In this document: in pieces, positions 43,045-51,134 of the stretch
Layout of the letters: each line of letters begins with the position of its first letter
Position numbering within the stretch: the first letter of the stretch is position 1
DNA from: F22 sp963668535
GTDB lineage: Bacteria > Bacteroidota > Bacteroidia > Bacteroidales > Bacteroidaceae
NCBI GenBank assembly: GCA_963668535.1
Contig: OY764867.1
Span: 1,674,001 to 1,738,000 of the forward strand
Reading direction: 5' to 3'
DNA: 64,000 nt
Notes under the pieces: model-generated
The model's database searches: none
What the model was told of the DNA's origin: nothing
The model's input: only the letters and a program-made list of their open reading frames with translations
Translations under genes and position numbers: made by a program

Positions 43045-43503
43045 ATGCGTAAATCATATTTAATTTCATATTACGTACTATGGGCGTTACTAGCGGCTAC
43101 TGCAATTGTTGTAGCATGGTTTGCTCTAGACGGATTTGATGCGGGTATGCAGGAAGGTTTTACCGTCCCAGCTCACACAGACACGTTGATGTACTGGATG
43201 TATGCAGTGCTTGGCATTTGCGTTGCAGTTACAGTCGTTGCAGGTGTTGTAAAATTTGTATCTAACTTTATTGATCACCCAGGTACAGCTTTAGAGTCAT
43301 TGACTGGTGTTGTAATTATCGCAGTTATTCTGGGTATTACATATTCAATGGCTTCATCAGAACCAGTGATGACTGGTGATGGTGCATATACAGACGCAGG
43401 CTGGTTGAAGGTGGCAGGCATGATGTTGTATTCTATCTACTTTTTGATGGGAGCAGCAATTGTAGCCATCATTGCTAGTGGTATCAAGAAAGCTATTTCA
43501 TAA
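43045..43503 (+). CDS. Unknown four-segment membrane protein of the exb operon
   Basis: A 152-residue protein with four hydrophobic segments (~8-28, ~49-72, ~84-102, ~122-148) and short loops. It has no known motif or charged residue clearly inside a segment. It lies 18 bases after exbB and 25 bases before the first exbD, with ribosome-binding-like purine tracts (gggagaga, aaggaaagg) before each. This position is recurrent in Bacteroidetes exb operons, so it may be an accessory part of the motor complex. That role is inferred from context only. Confidence 0.75.
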   Translation: MRKSYLISYYVLWALLAATAIVVAWFALDGFDAGMQEGFTVPAHTDTLMYWMYAVLGICVAVTVVAGVVKFVSNFIDHPGTALESLTGVVIIAVILGITYSMASSEPVMTGDGAYTDAGWLKVAGMMLYSIYFLMGAAIVAIIASGIKKAIS

Positions 43504-43528
43504 TCATAATTAAGGAAAGGAAAATAAA

Positions 43529-44119
43529 ATGGCAAGAGGAAAAAAGAAAGTGCCGGATATTAATTCGAGTTCTACCGCGGATATCGCATTCTTGCTGTTG
43601 ATCTTCTTCCTTATCACTACCTCAATGGACACTGACCAAGGTTTGGCTCGTCGTCTTCCTCCTCCACCGGAGCAAGATCAACAGAAACCTGAGGATAAGG
43701 ATTTTAATAAACGTAACGTTTTGCAGATTCTTATCAATAAGAATAACCAGTTGATGGTTGGTGGTGAGATTATGGATGTGAAACAGCTTCGTGAGAAAAC
43801 AATTGAATTTATCGATAACCCTAATAATGACCCTACGCTTCCTCAAAAGAAAGCGAAGCACATAGATCTTCTTGGAGATTGTGAGATCACAGATCAACAC
43901 ATCATCTCTCTACAGAATGACCGTGGTACAAGTTATGAGGCGTATATCGAAGTTCAAAATGAACTAGTGGCAGCATATAATGTGTTGCGTAATCGTTTGG
44001 CAAAATCAAAATTCGGTAAAGAATATACAGAGTGTTCGCCTGAACAACAAAAGGCAATACGTCAGTATTATCCACAACGAATTTCTGAAGCGGAACCTAA
44101 AAACTATGGAGGGAAGTAA
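43529..44119 (+). CDS. exbD: ExbD/TolR-type biopolymer transport protein (first copy)
   Basis: A 196-residue protein. After a basic cytoplasmic start (MARGKKKVPD) comes a single membrane segment, SSTADIAFLLLIFFLITTSM, with the proton-carrying Asp near residue 17. The periplasmic part is longer than in the second copy and includes the segment AKHIDLLGDCEITDQHI and an apparently unshared C-terminal region of ~60 residues. It pairs with ExbB. Two exbD genes in tandem (2-base gap) may form hetero-dimers. Confidence 0.9.
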   Translation: MARGKKKVPDINSSSTADIAFLLLIFFLITTSMDTDQGLARRLPPPPEQDQQKPEDKDFNKRNVLQILINKNNQLMVGGEIMDVKQLREKTIEFIDNPNNDPTLPQKKAKHIDLLGDCEITDQHIISLQNDRGTSYEAYIEVQNELVAAYNVLRNRLAKSKFGKEYTECSPEQQKAIRQYYPQRISEAEPKNYGGK

Positions 44120-44121
44120 AC

Positions 44122-44586
44122 ATGGGAAAATTTAATAAGACTGGTAAAAAAGAAATGCCGGCTTTGAATACATCTTCACTTCCTGACTTGATTTTTACGC
44201 TGTTGTTCTTCTTTATGATTACTACAACAATGCGTGAGGTCTCTTTAAAGGTACAGTTTCAGGTACCTCAAGGTACTGAGCTTGAAAAGTTAGAAAAGAA
44301 GTCTTTGGTGACTTTTATCTACATTGGTAAGCCAACACCTGAGTTCCGTAAGAAGATGGGTTCTGAGAGCCGTATTCAGTTGAATGATAAGTTTGCTGAA
44401 GTAGCAGATATCTTTGACTATATTAATCAAGAGCGTAACAACATGAAGGAAAGTGATCAGCCATTTATGACTGTATCTCTTAAAGTTGATAAGGATACTC
44501 AAATGGGTATTGTGACAGATGTTAAGCAAGCATTACGTCAAGCCTATGCGTTGAAGATCAACTATTCTGCTGCAAAACGTCAGTAA
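44122..44586 (+). CDS. exbD: ExbD/TolR-type biopolymer transport protein (second copy)
   Basis: A 154-residue protein. The membrane segment is SSLPDLIFTLLFFFMITTTM with the conserved Asp near residue 19. The periplasmic domain is shorter and has VSLKVDKDTQMGIVTDVKQA, the typical end of ExbD with a VDK...D..K pattern. It follows the first exbD by two bases and is the last gene of the operon before a strong terminator. Confidence 0.9.
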   Translation: MGKFNKTGKKEMPALNTSSLPDLIFTLLFFFMITTTMREVSLKVQFQVPQGTELEKLEKKSLVTFIYIGKPTPEFRKKMGSESRIQLNDKFAEVADIFDYINQERNNMKESDQPFMTVSLKVDKDTQMGIVTDVKQALRQAYALKINYSAAKRQ

Positions 44587-44620
44587 TATAGAAGAGTAGA
44601 TTAGAACTACACATATTAAT

Positions 44621-44662
44621 AAACAGGGTATATCAAGATATTTTGGTATACCCTGTTTTTTT
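44621..44662 (+). terminator. Terminator of the exbB operon
   Basis: A 12-bp stem, aaacagggtata / tataccctgttt, and a run of seven T's. Confidence 0.93.
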
Positions 44663-44701
44663 GTACACAATCTCTTCCTCATTGGTTTCTATTTAAATTT
44701 A

Positions 44702-44732
44702 TTGCGGACCTCGATAATATATTGTACTTTTG
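44702..44732 (+). promoter_or_regulatory. Promoter of the redox protein-nitrilase operon
   Basis: TTG (44702-44704), a 20-base spacer and TACTTTTG (44725-44732). ATG 44764 follows after a leader of about 26 bases. Confidence 0.75.
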
Positions 44733-44763
44733 TTATAGACACATCAATTTTAATTTTTTATTT

Positions 44764-45270
44764 ATGTATTCTGATCTTACTGCAGAACAAATACTTGCTT
44801 TCCCTCGTGCACAGAAAGCTATGACATTATTTTGTGAGGGGTATAGTTGTGCGCAATCTAGCTTGCTAGCTTTTGCTGATTTACTTCCTGTTGACGAGCA
44901 AACTGCAATATGTGTATCATCTTCTTTTGGAGGTGGAATGGGGAAGCTACGTGAACTCTGTGGAGCTCTTTCTGGTGTTTTTATTGCTGTAGGACTCATG
45001 TATGGTCCTCGTAATTTGGTGGATAAATCGATTAAAGAAGTCCATTATACCCGCATCCGTGAGCTTGGAGAACAGTTCCGATCATATACTAATTGTACTA
45101 GCTTTATTTGCAAGGATTTGTTGAAAAGAGAATTAGAAACAAGCGAAGATTCACCTTCTGATTCATTTAAATTGAATTATCCTACTGCTGTTGAAAAGCC
45201 TTGTTTTCAGCTTGTTGGTTTAGCAGCTGGTTTACTAGAATACTATATTAAGACACACCCAATCAAATGA
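44764..45270 (+). CDS. C-GCAxxG-C-C family redox protein
   Basis: A 168-residue protein. The family cysteines are in CEGYSCAQSSLLAF, FGGGMGKLRELCGALSG, YTNCTSFICKDLL and KPCFQLVGLAAGLLEYY. This family is defined by spaced Cys residues and is thought to bind a metal or carry out a redox role, but its reaction is not established. The frame extends 14 codons upstream into the promoter; ATG 44764 is chosen. Its end overlaps the nitrilase start by four bases (ATGA), so the two are translationally coupled. Confidence 0.87.
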   Translation: MYSDLTAEQILAFPRAQKAMTLFCEGYSCAQSSLLAFADLLPVDEQTAICVSSSFGGGMGKLRELCGALSGVFIAVGLMYGPRNLVDKSIKEVHYTRIRELGEQFRSYTNCTSFICKDLLKRELETSEDSPSDSFKLNYPTAVEKPCFQLVGLAAGLLEYYIKTHPIK

Positions 45271-46037
45271 AAATAGCTTTAGTTCAAATAGACATACAGT
45301 GGGGGGAAGCAGAAAACAATAGAAAGCATATTGCTGATATATTTAGCGCACATGCAGGAGCAGATATATATGTGCTCCCAGAAATGTTTACAACTGGTTT
45401 TTGTACTAATCCGACTTCTTTTGCTGAACCTGTAGAGTGTAGTCAAACGCTTAGTTGGATGAAAGAGCAGGCAAGCAGATTACATGCTGCCATTGCTGGT
45501 AGTGTCTTAGTGTCAGAAGGAAATACTTTTCGAAATAGATTTTTTTTCGTGTATCCTGACGGGCATGTCATACATTACGATAAAAAGCATCTATTTACTT
45601 ATGGAGGAGAAGATGAGTATTTTGCTCCAGGAAAAGAACGTGTAATAGTAGAGTATAAAGGATGGCGTATCTTGCTTCAAATATGTTATGATTTGCGTTT
45701 TCCTGTGTTTTCTAGAAACATTCCTGAAATGTATGATTTGGCTTTGTATGTGGCTTCTTGGCCTACCTCTCGTATTGCTGTATGGGATGCTTTATTAGTA
45801 GCGCGTGCCATTGAGAACCAATCATACGTTGCTTTTGTCAATCGAGTGGGTAAAGATCCACAAACTGAATATGAAGGTGGCACAGGAGTGATAGATGCAT
45901 ATGGGCGAAAACATTCTGACATTCTACATAATCAAGAAGGAGTTATGTTTTTTTCTTTAGACAAGAAAAAACTGGAAAGCTTCAGGAAGAAGTTTCCAGT
46001 TTTGCAAGATGGTGATATTAGTTTATTGAACTATTGA
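45267..46037 (+). CDS. Nitrilase-superfamily amidohydrolase (omega-amidase-like)
   Basis: A 256-residue enzyme with the Glu-Lys-Cys triad: Glu in DIYVLPEMFTTGFC, Lys in HYDKKHLFTYGGE and Cys in LLQICYDLRFPVF. The details match the YafV/omega-amidase group, which hydrolyses alpha-keto acid amides from methionine salvage or glutamine transamination. It overlaps the upstream redox gene by four bases. Its stop lies one base from the stop of the convergent acyltransferase gene, leaving no space for a terminator. Confidence 0.9.
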   Translation: MKIALVQIDIQWGEAENNRKHIADIFSAHAGADIYVLPEMFTTGFCTNPTSFAEPVECSQTLSWMKEQASRLHAAIAGSVLVSEGNTFRNRFFFVYPDGHVIHYDKKHLFTYGGEDEYFAPGKERVIVEYKGWRILLQICYDLRFPVFSRNIPEMYDLALYVASWPTSRIAVWDALLVARAIENQSYVAFVNRVGKDPQTEYEGGTGVIDAYGRKHSDILHNQEGVMFFSLDKKKLESFRKKFPVLQDGDISLLNY

Positions 46038-46038
46038 T

Positions 46039-46824
46039 TTATTCATTTGTGTCTGAGCAGTTGGCCATAGCAAGACTAGTACTGTATATTTCCGAATCAT
46101 CGTAATGATCATATGGTAATGCACTTTTCACTTTCTCATAAGCCATATGCATGCGATCTGTAGCAGGTATGCCTTCAATGTATGGTATTGGTTCATGTAT
46201 TGTCATCATTAATTCATGACGTCTAATCCACCCCCCCTGACGCGGTAGAACCTGATAGCTACCATTAATCGTAACAGGGACTATGGGTAGTTTTAAATCG
46301 TCTGCTAGCATGAAAGCCCCTCGCTTAAACGTTCCTATAAGACCATTTGCCGAACGAGAACCTTCTGGAAAAACAACCATTGATTCTCCATGATTTAAGG
46401 TTGTCTCACATTGTTCGAGTGTTTCTTTTAGACCGTGACCTGTACGATCTACATAAATATGTCCAGCACTACAGCATGCTTTACCAATCAAGGGTAATTT
46501 CCGTAGTGCTTTTTTCATCAACCATTTGAAGTTATGTTCAAGAAATCCGTATATCAAGAAAATATCGAAGGCTCCTTGATGATTAGCAACAAAAATATAA
46601 TTTTCTTCGTTTAAAACGGCTTTGCTTCTGTCCACCTTGACTGGTATTAATAAGATACGGCAGATTGCAATGGACCATAACTTACCTGGATAGTAACCCC
46701 AAATATGAGCTCCACCCAATGCACTTCCAATTATAGTCGCTAGTGCTGTTAGTACGGTTAATACTAATACTAGGGGAAGTGCTATAAAGATCTGATAGAG
46801 ATAATAAATTTGTTTGTAAAACAT
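46039..46824 (-). CDS. plsC: 1-acyl-sn-glycerol-3-phosphate acyltransferase
   Basis: A 261-residue membrane-bound acyltransferase that makes phosphatidic acid. An N-terminal hydrophobic region (~8-35) precedes the HX4D motif in FVANHQGAFDIFL, then VDRTGHG, the FPEGSRS motif in MVVFPEGSRSANGLIG, and LPIVPVTINGSY. The longer frame adds 18 codons that run into the promoter, so ATG 46824 (MFYKQIYYL) is chosen. A single-gene unit, convergent with the nitrilase gene. Confidence 0.92.
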   Translation of the reverse strand: MFYKQIYYLYQIFIALPLVLVLTVLTALATIIGSALGGAHIWGYYPGKLWSIAICRILLIPVKVDRSKAVLNEENYIFVANHQGAFDIFLIYGFLEHNFKWLMKKALRKLPLIGKACCSAGHIYVDRTGHGLKETLEQCETTLNHGESMVVFPEGSRSANGLIGTFKRGAFMLADDLKLPIVPVTINGSYQVLPRQGGWIRRHELMMTIHEPIPYIEGIPATDRMHMAYEKVKSALPYDHYDDSEIYSTSLAMANCSDTNE

Positions 46825-46849
46825 AGTGGTATAACTTAATGTTTTGACA

Positions 46850-46878
46850 CAAAGATAACTCTTTTGTGCAAGAATCAA
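46850..46878 (-). promoter_or_regulatory. Promoter of plsC
   Basis: On the minus strand TTG (46878-46876), an 18-base spacer and TATCTTTG (46857-46850). The leader is about 20 bases. Confidence 0.65.
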
Positions 46879-46975
46879 AGCTTTTTACCCTTTTTTTTGC
46901 ATTACAGAAGAATAGATGAAACCTGTGATTATGACAAGCAATTACACATAACTATTCTACTTAATTGAAGTCAGT

Positions 46976-48904
46976 TTATCTTTTTTTGTGTCCTCGTTTT
47001 TTCTTCTTATCCTTTTCCCAACGTGTAGTGCTCCTTGTACTTCTTTCTTCATGCTTAGATTCTTTTCTGTATCCCTTGGGCATGTAAGCTCCCCCGTTGT
47101 ATAATTTATGAATTAAATCATCTCTATTCATGCGTTTTAGTTCTCGGATGATTTCTTCACGTTTATCCTGTTGGTACCAAAAGAAAAACAAACGTTGTGC
47201 CTGTTTTTGCTTAGGTGTCTTAGCACTATATACAGGTTCAAGTGTATAAGGATCATATCCAGTGTACCATGTCTCTGTACTTACTGTCATTGGCGTTGGA
47301 GTAAAGTCTTGTACTTGTTCCAATCGAAAATTTAAATTTTTTGTTTCTACAGCTAAATCAGCCATGTCTTCTTCATGACAAGAAGGGTGAGAAGAAATAA
47401 AATATGGTATAAGTTGTTGCTTTAAACCGGCTTCGCTATTAATGCGATCAAAATCAACTTTAAACTGTTTAAATTGCTTGAAACTTGGTTTGCGCATGGC
47501 CATGAGTACATGGTCGCATGTGTGTTCTGGTGCTACAGTTAATCGACCACTTACATGATATTTTATTAATTCTTCCGTGTATTGTTTAGCTGCTTGATTT
47601 ACACTTTCATCTTTGGAACTGTGTTGCAATAAGTCATATCGAACACCACTACCAATAAAGCTCTTCTTTACTTCAGGTAAAGAATCTACTTCATGGTATA
47701 GATCAAGCATTGGACGGTGATCGGTATTTAAATTGGGGCAAATCTTGGGATGTACACAACTAGGACGTTTACATCGAGCACACATGTCTAGGTTATATCC
47801 ATGCATTTGATACATATTTGCGCTAGGTCCTCCCAAGTCGCTGATATACCCTTTAAAATCATCCATTTGTGTGATTTGCCTCACTTCACGCATGATATTA
47901 TCTTTGCTTCTGCTTGTAATGAACTTACCTTGATGTGCGCTAATTGTACAGAAAGCACATCCCCCAAAACATCCTCTATGTAAGGTTACACTGTGCTTAA
48001 TCATGTCATATGCAGGTATTCGCTTATCTTTATACTTTGGATGAGGTAAGCGAGTGTAGGGTAGATCATGTGTTGCATCAAGCAACGAGGTGGACATGGG
48101 CGGGTTAGGTGGATTTACGATTACATACTGATTACCCGCTTTTTGAATAAGGCGTGCAGCGTGTACGCGGTTGCTTTCTTCTTCAATATGTCTAAAGTTC
48201 TGGGCATGTGCTTTTTTATCTTGTAGACATGTTTCAAAGTCATTTAGAACCAAATCGTTTTCTTGTGGGATGTATGTTTTGGTCGCATAGACTATTTGAT
48301 TCATGGTGCATATAGAGTCTTTATTTTCTCCATTTTCCATGCGTTCTACAAGTTCACGCATAGATTGGTCACCCATACCATACATCAGGTAGTCTGCCCC
48401 ACTTTCAAGCAAGAAGGAACGCATCAGCTTATCTTTCCAATAGTCGTAATGGGTTAAACGGCGTAAAGACGCTTCAATTCCTCCCAAAACAACTGGTACG
48501 TCAGGGTAAAATCGCTTCAAGATTTGTGTGTATACTATGCTGGGATATTCTGGACGCATATCATTTCTTGCGTCAGGTGTGTACGCATCTTCACTTCTTA
48601 AACGGCGATTCGCAGTGTACATATTGACCATTGAGTCCATAGCTCCAGCTGATACACCAAAGAATAGTCGTGGTTTCCCTAACTTTTTAAAATCTCTTAA
48701 GTCGTCTCTCCAGTTAGGTTGTGGTACTATGGCGACTTTTAGTCCCATTGATTCTAATATGCGGCAAATCACTGCTGGTCCAAAAGCAGGATGGTCTATA
48801 TAGGCATCTCCCGAAAAGAAGATGACATCAAGCTCATCCCAGCCCCTTAATTTGACCTCTTTTTTTGTCGTAGGGAGCCAGTCAGTAAGTTGGAATTTGT
48901 TCAT
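46976..48904 (-). CDS. YgiQ-family radical SAM protein
   Basis: A 642-residue protein. The N-terminal region (~1-290) contains the YgiQ-specific part (DVIFFSGDAYIDHPAFGPAV, FFGVSAGAMDSMVNMYTA, VVLGGIEASLRRLTHYDYW). The radical SAM motif CFGGCAFCTI is near residue 312, followed by SDLGGPSANMYQMHG and a second Cys group (CARCKRPSCVHPKICPNL) that could hold another cluster. The C-terminal ~50 residues are very basic (KKKKRGHKKR), suggesting nucleic-acid contact. No reaction is established for the family. It is probably cotranscribed with, or just downstream of, the two small genes at 48.9-49.5 kb. Confidence 0.92.
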   Translation of the reverse strand: MNKFQLTDWLPTTKKEVKLRGWDELDVIFFSGDAYIDHPAFGPAVICRILESMGLKVAIVPQPNWRDDLRDFKKLGKPRLFFGVSAGAMDSMVNMYTANRRLRSEDAYTPDARNDMRPEYPSIVYTQILKRFYPDVPVVLGGIEASLRRLTHYDYWKDKLMRSFLLESGADYLMYGMGDQSMRELVERMENGENKDSICTMNQIVYATKTYIPQENDLVLNDFETCLQDKKAHAQNFRHIEEESNRVHAARLIQKAGNQYVIVNPPNPPMSTSLLDATHDLPYTRLPHPKYKDKRIPAYDMIKHSVTLHRGCFGGCAFCTISAHQGKFITSRSKDNIMREVRQITQMDDFKGYISDLGGPSANMYQMHGYNLDMCARCKRPSCVHPKICPNLNTDHRPMLDLYHEVDSLPEVKKSFIGSGVRYDLLQHSSKDESVNQAAKQYTEELIKYHVSGRLTVAPEHTCDHVLMAMRKPSFKQFKQFKVDFDRINSEAGLKQQLIPYFISSHPSCHEEDMADLAVETKNLNFRLEQVQDFTPTPMTVSTETWYTGYDPYTLEPVYSAKTPKQKQAQRLFFFWYQQDKREEIIRELKRMNRDDLIHKLYNGGAYMPKGYRKESKHEERSTRSTTRWEKDKKKKRGHKKR

Positions 48905-48937
48905 TTGAGTATAATTGTCTGTTGTAAAGCGTTGCTG

Positions 48938-49297
48938 TTAAGCCGTATAAGTTTGCACTCTCTGCAAAATCTGAATAAAATCTTGATTGCTCATGCCAAA
49001 ATCCTGTTCCTTATATTGGACATAATCATCTAAGTAATCGCTTGTGATTTGATCTTGTATATCCTTACCATCCAATCCCATTTCTTCTAGAATGAATCGA
49101 ATCATTCCCTGTATGGCTTGGATTGTTCTTAAGCGCTGATCGGCAGCAGGAACATTACCTACTTCACACATGTGACCATTACGCGCTACTAGATATATTG
49201 TTGCATAGCATTTGTTTAATGAACCAAATACTGCTTCAATTTTTTGTTGTTGAGGTTTCGAGAGTTTTTTTAGTTGTTGAATAATGTCTGAAATCAT
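48938..49297 (-). CDS. Small cytoplasmic protein of unknown function
   Basis: A 119-residue soluble, helix-rich protein (MISDIIQQLKKLSKPQQQKI ... YKEQDFGMSNQDFIQILQRV). It has no signal peptide or motif that I recognise. It begins 10 bases after the TusA-like gene and ends 33 bases before ygiQ, so the three may form one leftward operon. It has a central patch, YLVARNGHMCEVGNVPAADQ, with one Cys and a His that could be functional; this is speculation. Confidence 0.7.
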   Translation of the reverse strand: MISDIIQQLKKLSKPQQQKIEAVFGSLNKCYATIYLVARNGHMCEVGNVPAADQRLRTIQAIQGMIRFILEEMGLDGKDIQDQITSDYLDDYVQYKEQDFGMSNQDFIQILQRVQTYTA

Positions 49298-49307
49298 CAG
49301 TCTTTAT

Positions 49308-49529
49308 TTATGGTTGAGTAAATTCTATACGCACCATATCCACATCATATATTTCTCTAAATCCAATATGACGAGCTATAAGGTAACGTTTAAGTTCGTG
49401 AAAAGATACATCATCATGCATCAGCACGTGAACAATTTGCCCTGTTGGTGCTTTGCATATTCCCTCAATGGCAGTTACTATAGGCATATACGCCTCTATA
49501 TTTCTGGTGTCAATAATAAGAGGTTTCAT
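49308..49529 (-). CDS. TusA-like small protein lacking the catalytic cysteine
   Basis: A 73-residue protein whose layout follows the TusA/SirA two-layer fold: a first strand with IDTRNIEAYMPIVTAIEGI, then GQIVHVLMHDDVSFHELKRY and a final GFREIYDVDMVRIEF. In TusA the first motif is D-x-RG-x-x-CP-x-P with the sulfur-carrying Cys; here the position reads AYMP, so the cysteine is missing. Its only Cys is in EGICKAP. It is therefore unlikely to transfer sulfur by the usual chemistry. The family match is by eye and moderate. It heads a small leftward unit. Confidence 0.55.
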   Translation of the reverse strand: MKPLIIDTRNIEAYMPIVTAIEGICKAPTGQIVHVLMHDDVSFHELKRYLIARHIGFREIYDVDMVRIEFTQP

Positions 49530-49581
49530 AGGTGAATTTGTTTATGTTTTGGACAAACTTACATAAAATAAATGACTAAAA

Positions 49582-49589
49582 CAAATATA
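49582..49589 (-). promoter_or_regulatory. -7 box for the TusA-like/unknown/ygiQ unit
   Basis: The minus strand reads TATATTTG, 53 bases before the ATG at 49529. It overlaps the 3' end region of the upstream EamA gene's trailer (stop at 49597). No -33 element is clear. Confidence 0.5.
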
Positions 49590-49596
49590 GGGCTTT

Positions 49597-50529
49597 CTAA
49601 GTCAGCATGATAATCACCCCAAGTACACTAATTATTGCACCAATAATTTCAGTCCAAGAGATACGTTGATGATAATAATATCTAGCAGGGAATAGAATCA
49701 TGATGGGGGTTAATGCTAATAGAGTAGATACAACACCAGCAGGAGCAAACTGAAGAGCCATCAATGAACCTGCTACTCCCAGATAGGGGCCTAAGATTGT
49801 TCCTAGGATGGCTTGCCGTAGCCCAAATTTATCTGCAATGATTTGCTTCAATCCTTTTTTGCCTCCAGTAAATAAGAGAATACATAAAAATACGGTAAAA
49901 CCAATTACACTACGTACAAATGTGGCTTCAAAAGGGAGTAGCCAATGAGAGAGGGGCTTTTCTACATGTAATAATGCATTCATCCCCATTTTACTTAAGA
50001 CGAGTCCTACACCTTGCCCTAACGAAGCACCAATAGCCAAAAGTATTCCCGTTAATGGAATTTTTAATCTTGATTGACTACCATGAACTTGTTGTGTACC
50101 TTTTTGTGGACGAGATACTATTGATAGCATGATGCCACCAATTGTTACTAACATACCTATCCAAGTACGGATAGACAAGTTTTCTTGTAAAATATAGTAG
50201 GCAGTTATAGCGGCAAAAGGAGAAGACAACGTCATAAATAGCTGCGTGAATCTAGAACCAATTTCTTTGTATGATCGAAATAGACAATAATCACCTATTA
50301 TATATCCTATAAATCCACTTAGCCCAAGCCATCCCCATGCACCAATGGGAATTTGATTTAGAAAAGGTCCAGATGCTATCCAAACTGTAATAGCCAACAA
50401 GACCATTGATACTCCTAAACGAAAAACATTGACTTGCAATGTCCCCATCCTTTTAGTAGCATCTTCAAAATAGACAGCAGTGGCTGTCCAAGCCACTGCT
50501 ACTCCTAATGCGATTGTTTCACCAACCAT
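49597..50529 (-). CDS. DMT-superfamily (EamA) transporter
   Basis: A 310-residue inner-membrane protein with about ten segments and two EamA repeats (TIALGVAVAWTATAVYFEDA at the start; GASLGQGVGLVLSKMGMNAL in the second half). The substrate is unknown. It is the second EamA protein of the window and is not a recent duplicate of the first, sharing little beyond topology. It lies 32 bases downstream of the DUF5606 gene and may be cotranscribed with it. Confidence 0.88.
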   Translation of the reverse strand: MVGETIALGVAVAWTATAVYFEDATKRMGTLQVNVFRLGVSMVLLAITVWIASGPFLNQIPIGAWGWLGLSGFIGYIIGDYCLFRSYKEIGSRFTQLFMTLSSPFAAITAYYILQENLSIRTWIGMLVTIGGIMLSIVSRPQKGTQQVHGSQSRLKIPLTGILLAIGASLGQGVGLVLSKMGMNALLHVEKPLSHWLLPFEATFVRSVIGFTVFLCILLFTGGKKGLKQIIADKFGLRQAILGTILGPYLGVAGSLMALQFAPAGVVSTLLALTPIMILFPARYYYHQRISWTEIIGAIISVLGVIIMLT

Positions 50530-50561
50530 ATATGTCTTTTATCTATTTTGATAACAGAAGA

Positions 50562-51032
50562 TTAATCTGCGTCATTAGCATGTTCATCTGTTGACTCTTC
50601 TTCTTCCATCTCTTTTTCAATGGCAACAACAGCTTCTTCATTTAATACATTGCCCTTGACTAGTAAATTATACCACTGAAAGAATTTCTTTATGTCTGAT
50701 GGGTATACACTATCACGGTCATATTCAGGTAATATTTCTGAAAATGATTTCGCAAGTTCTTCTGTACTAGCTTTCTTTGGGTTGATAGGTGCGTTTTCAC
50801 CATTGTATAATCTAAATGCTGCAGCAAGAATATAACGAAGGCGTACTTCACCTTGTCCATCTTCAGTGTCTACATACATTGCAATATCGTTGAGTGAAAG
50901 TACTTGTTCATTACTGCGAATTGGTAAACGTTTGTTTTCGCCCACTTGTTCAACAATAATATTTGCTTTGTTTTGAGCAAGTAATTGATATAGACCTGGA
51001 CGACCTACTACAGATAATATTTTTCTCAACAT
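50562..51032 (-). CDS. DUF5606-domain protein
   Basis: A 156-residue cytoplasmic protein. It begins MLRKILSVVGRPGLYQLLAQ and continues NIIVEQVGENKRLPI and SLNDIAMYVDTEDGQGEVRL, which I recognise as the Bacteroidetes DUF5606 family. The C-terminus is strongly acidic (EKEMEEEESTDEHANDAD). Function is unknown; the small N-terminal beta-rich domain followed by helices resembles an adaptor more than an enzyme. Neighbours are an EamA transporter downstream and an UpxY-like gene upstream. Confidence 0.8.
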   Translation of the reverse strand: MLRKILSVVGRPGLYQLLAQNKANIIVEQVGENKRLPIRSNEQVLSLNDIAMYVDTEDGQGEVRLRYILAAAFRLYNGENAPINPKKASTEELAKSFSEILPEYDRDSVYPSDIKKFFQWYNLLVKGNVLNEEAVVAIEKEMEEEESTDEHANDAD

Positions 51033-51134
51033 AATTATTTCTGATTTTCTAGTTAAATATTTGTTCTAATTTTAGGGGACAAAATTAACCATAATCCAAC
51101 AGGTATACAAATCAGGATGATAGAAAAAATATAC

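Noticed and set aside
49597..50529. Two EamA genes considered as a recent duplication (with 34699-35604)
   Set aside because: They share topology but little sequence; more likely distinct members of a large family.
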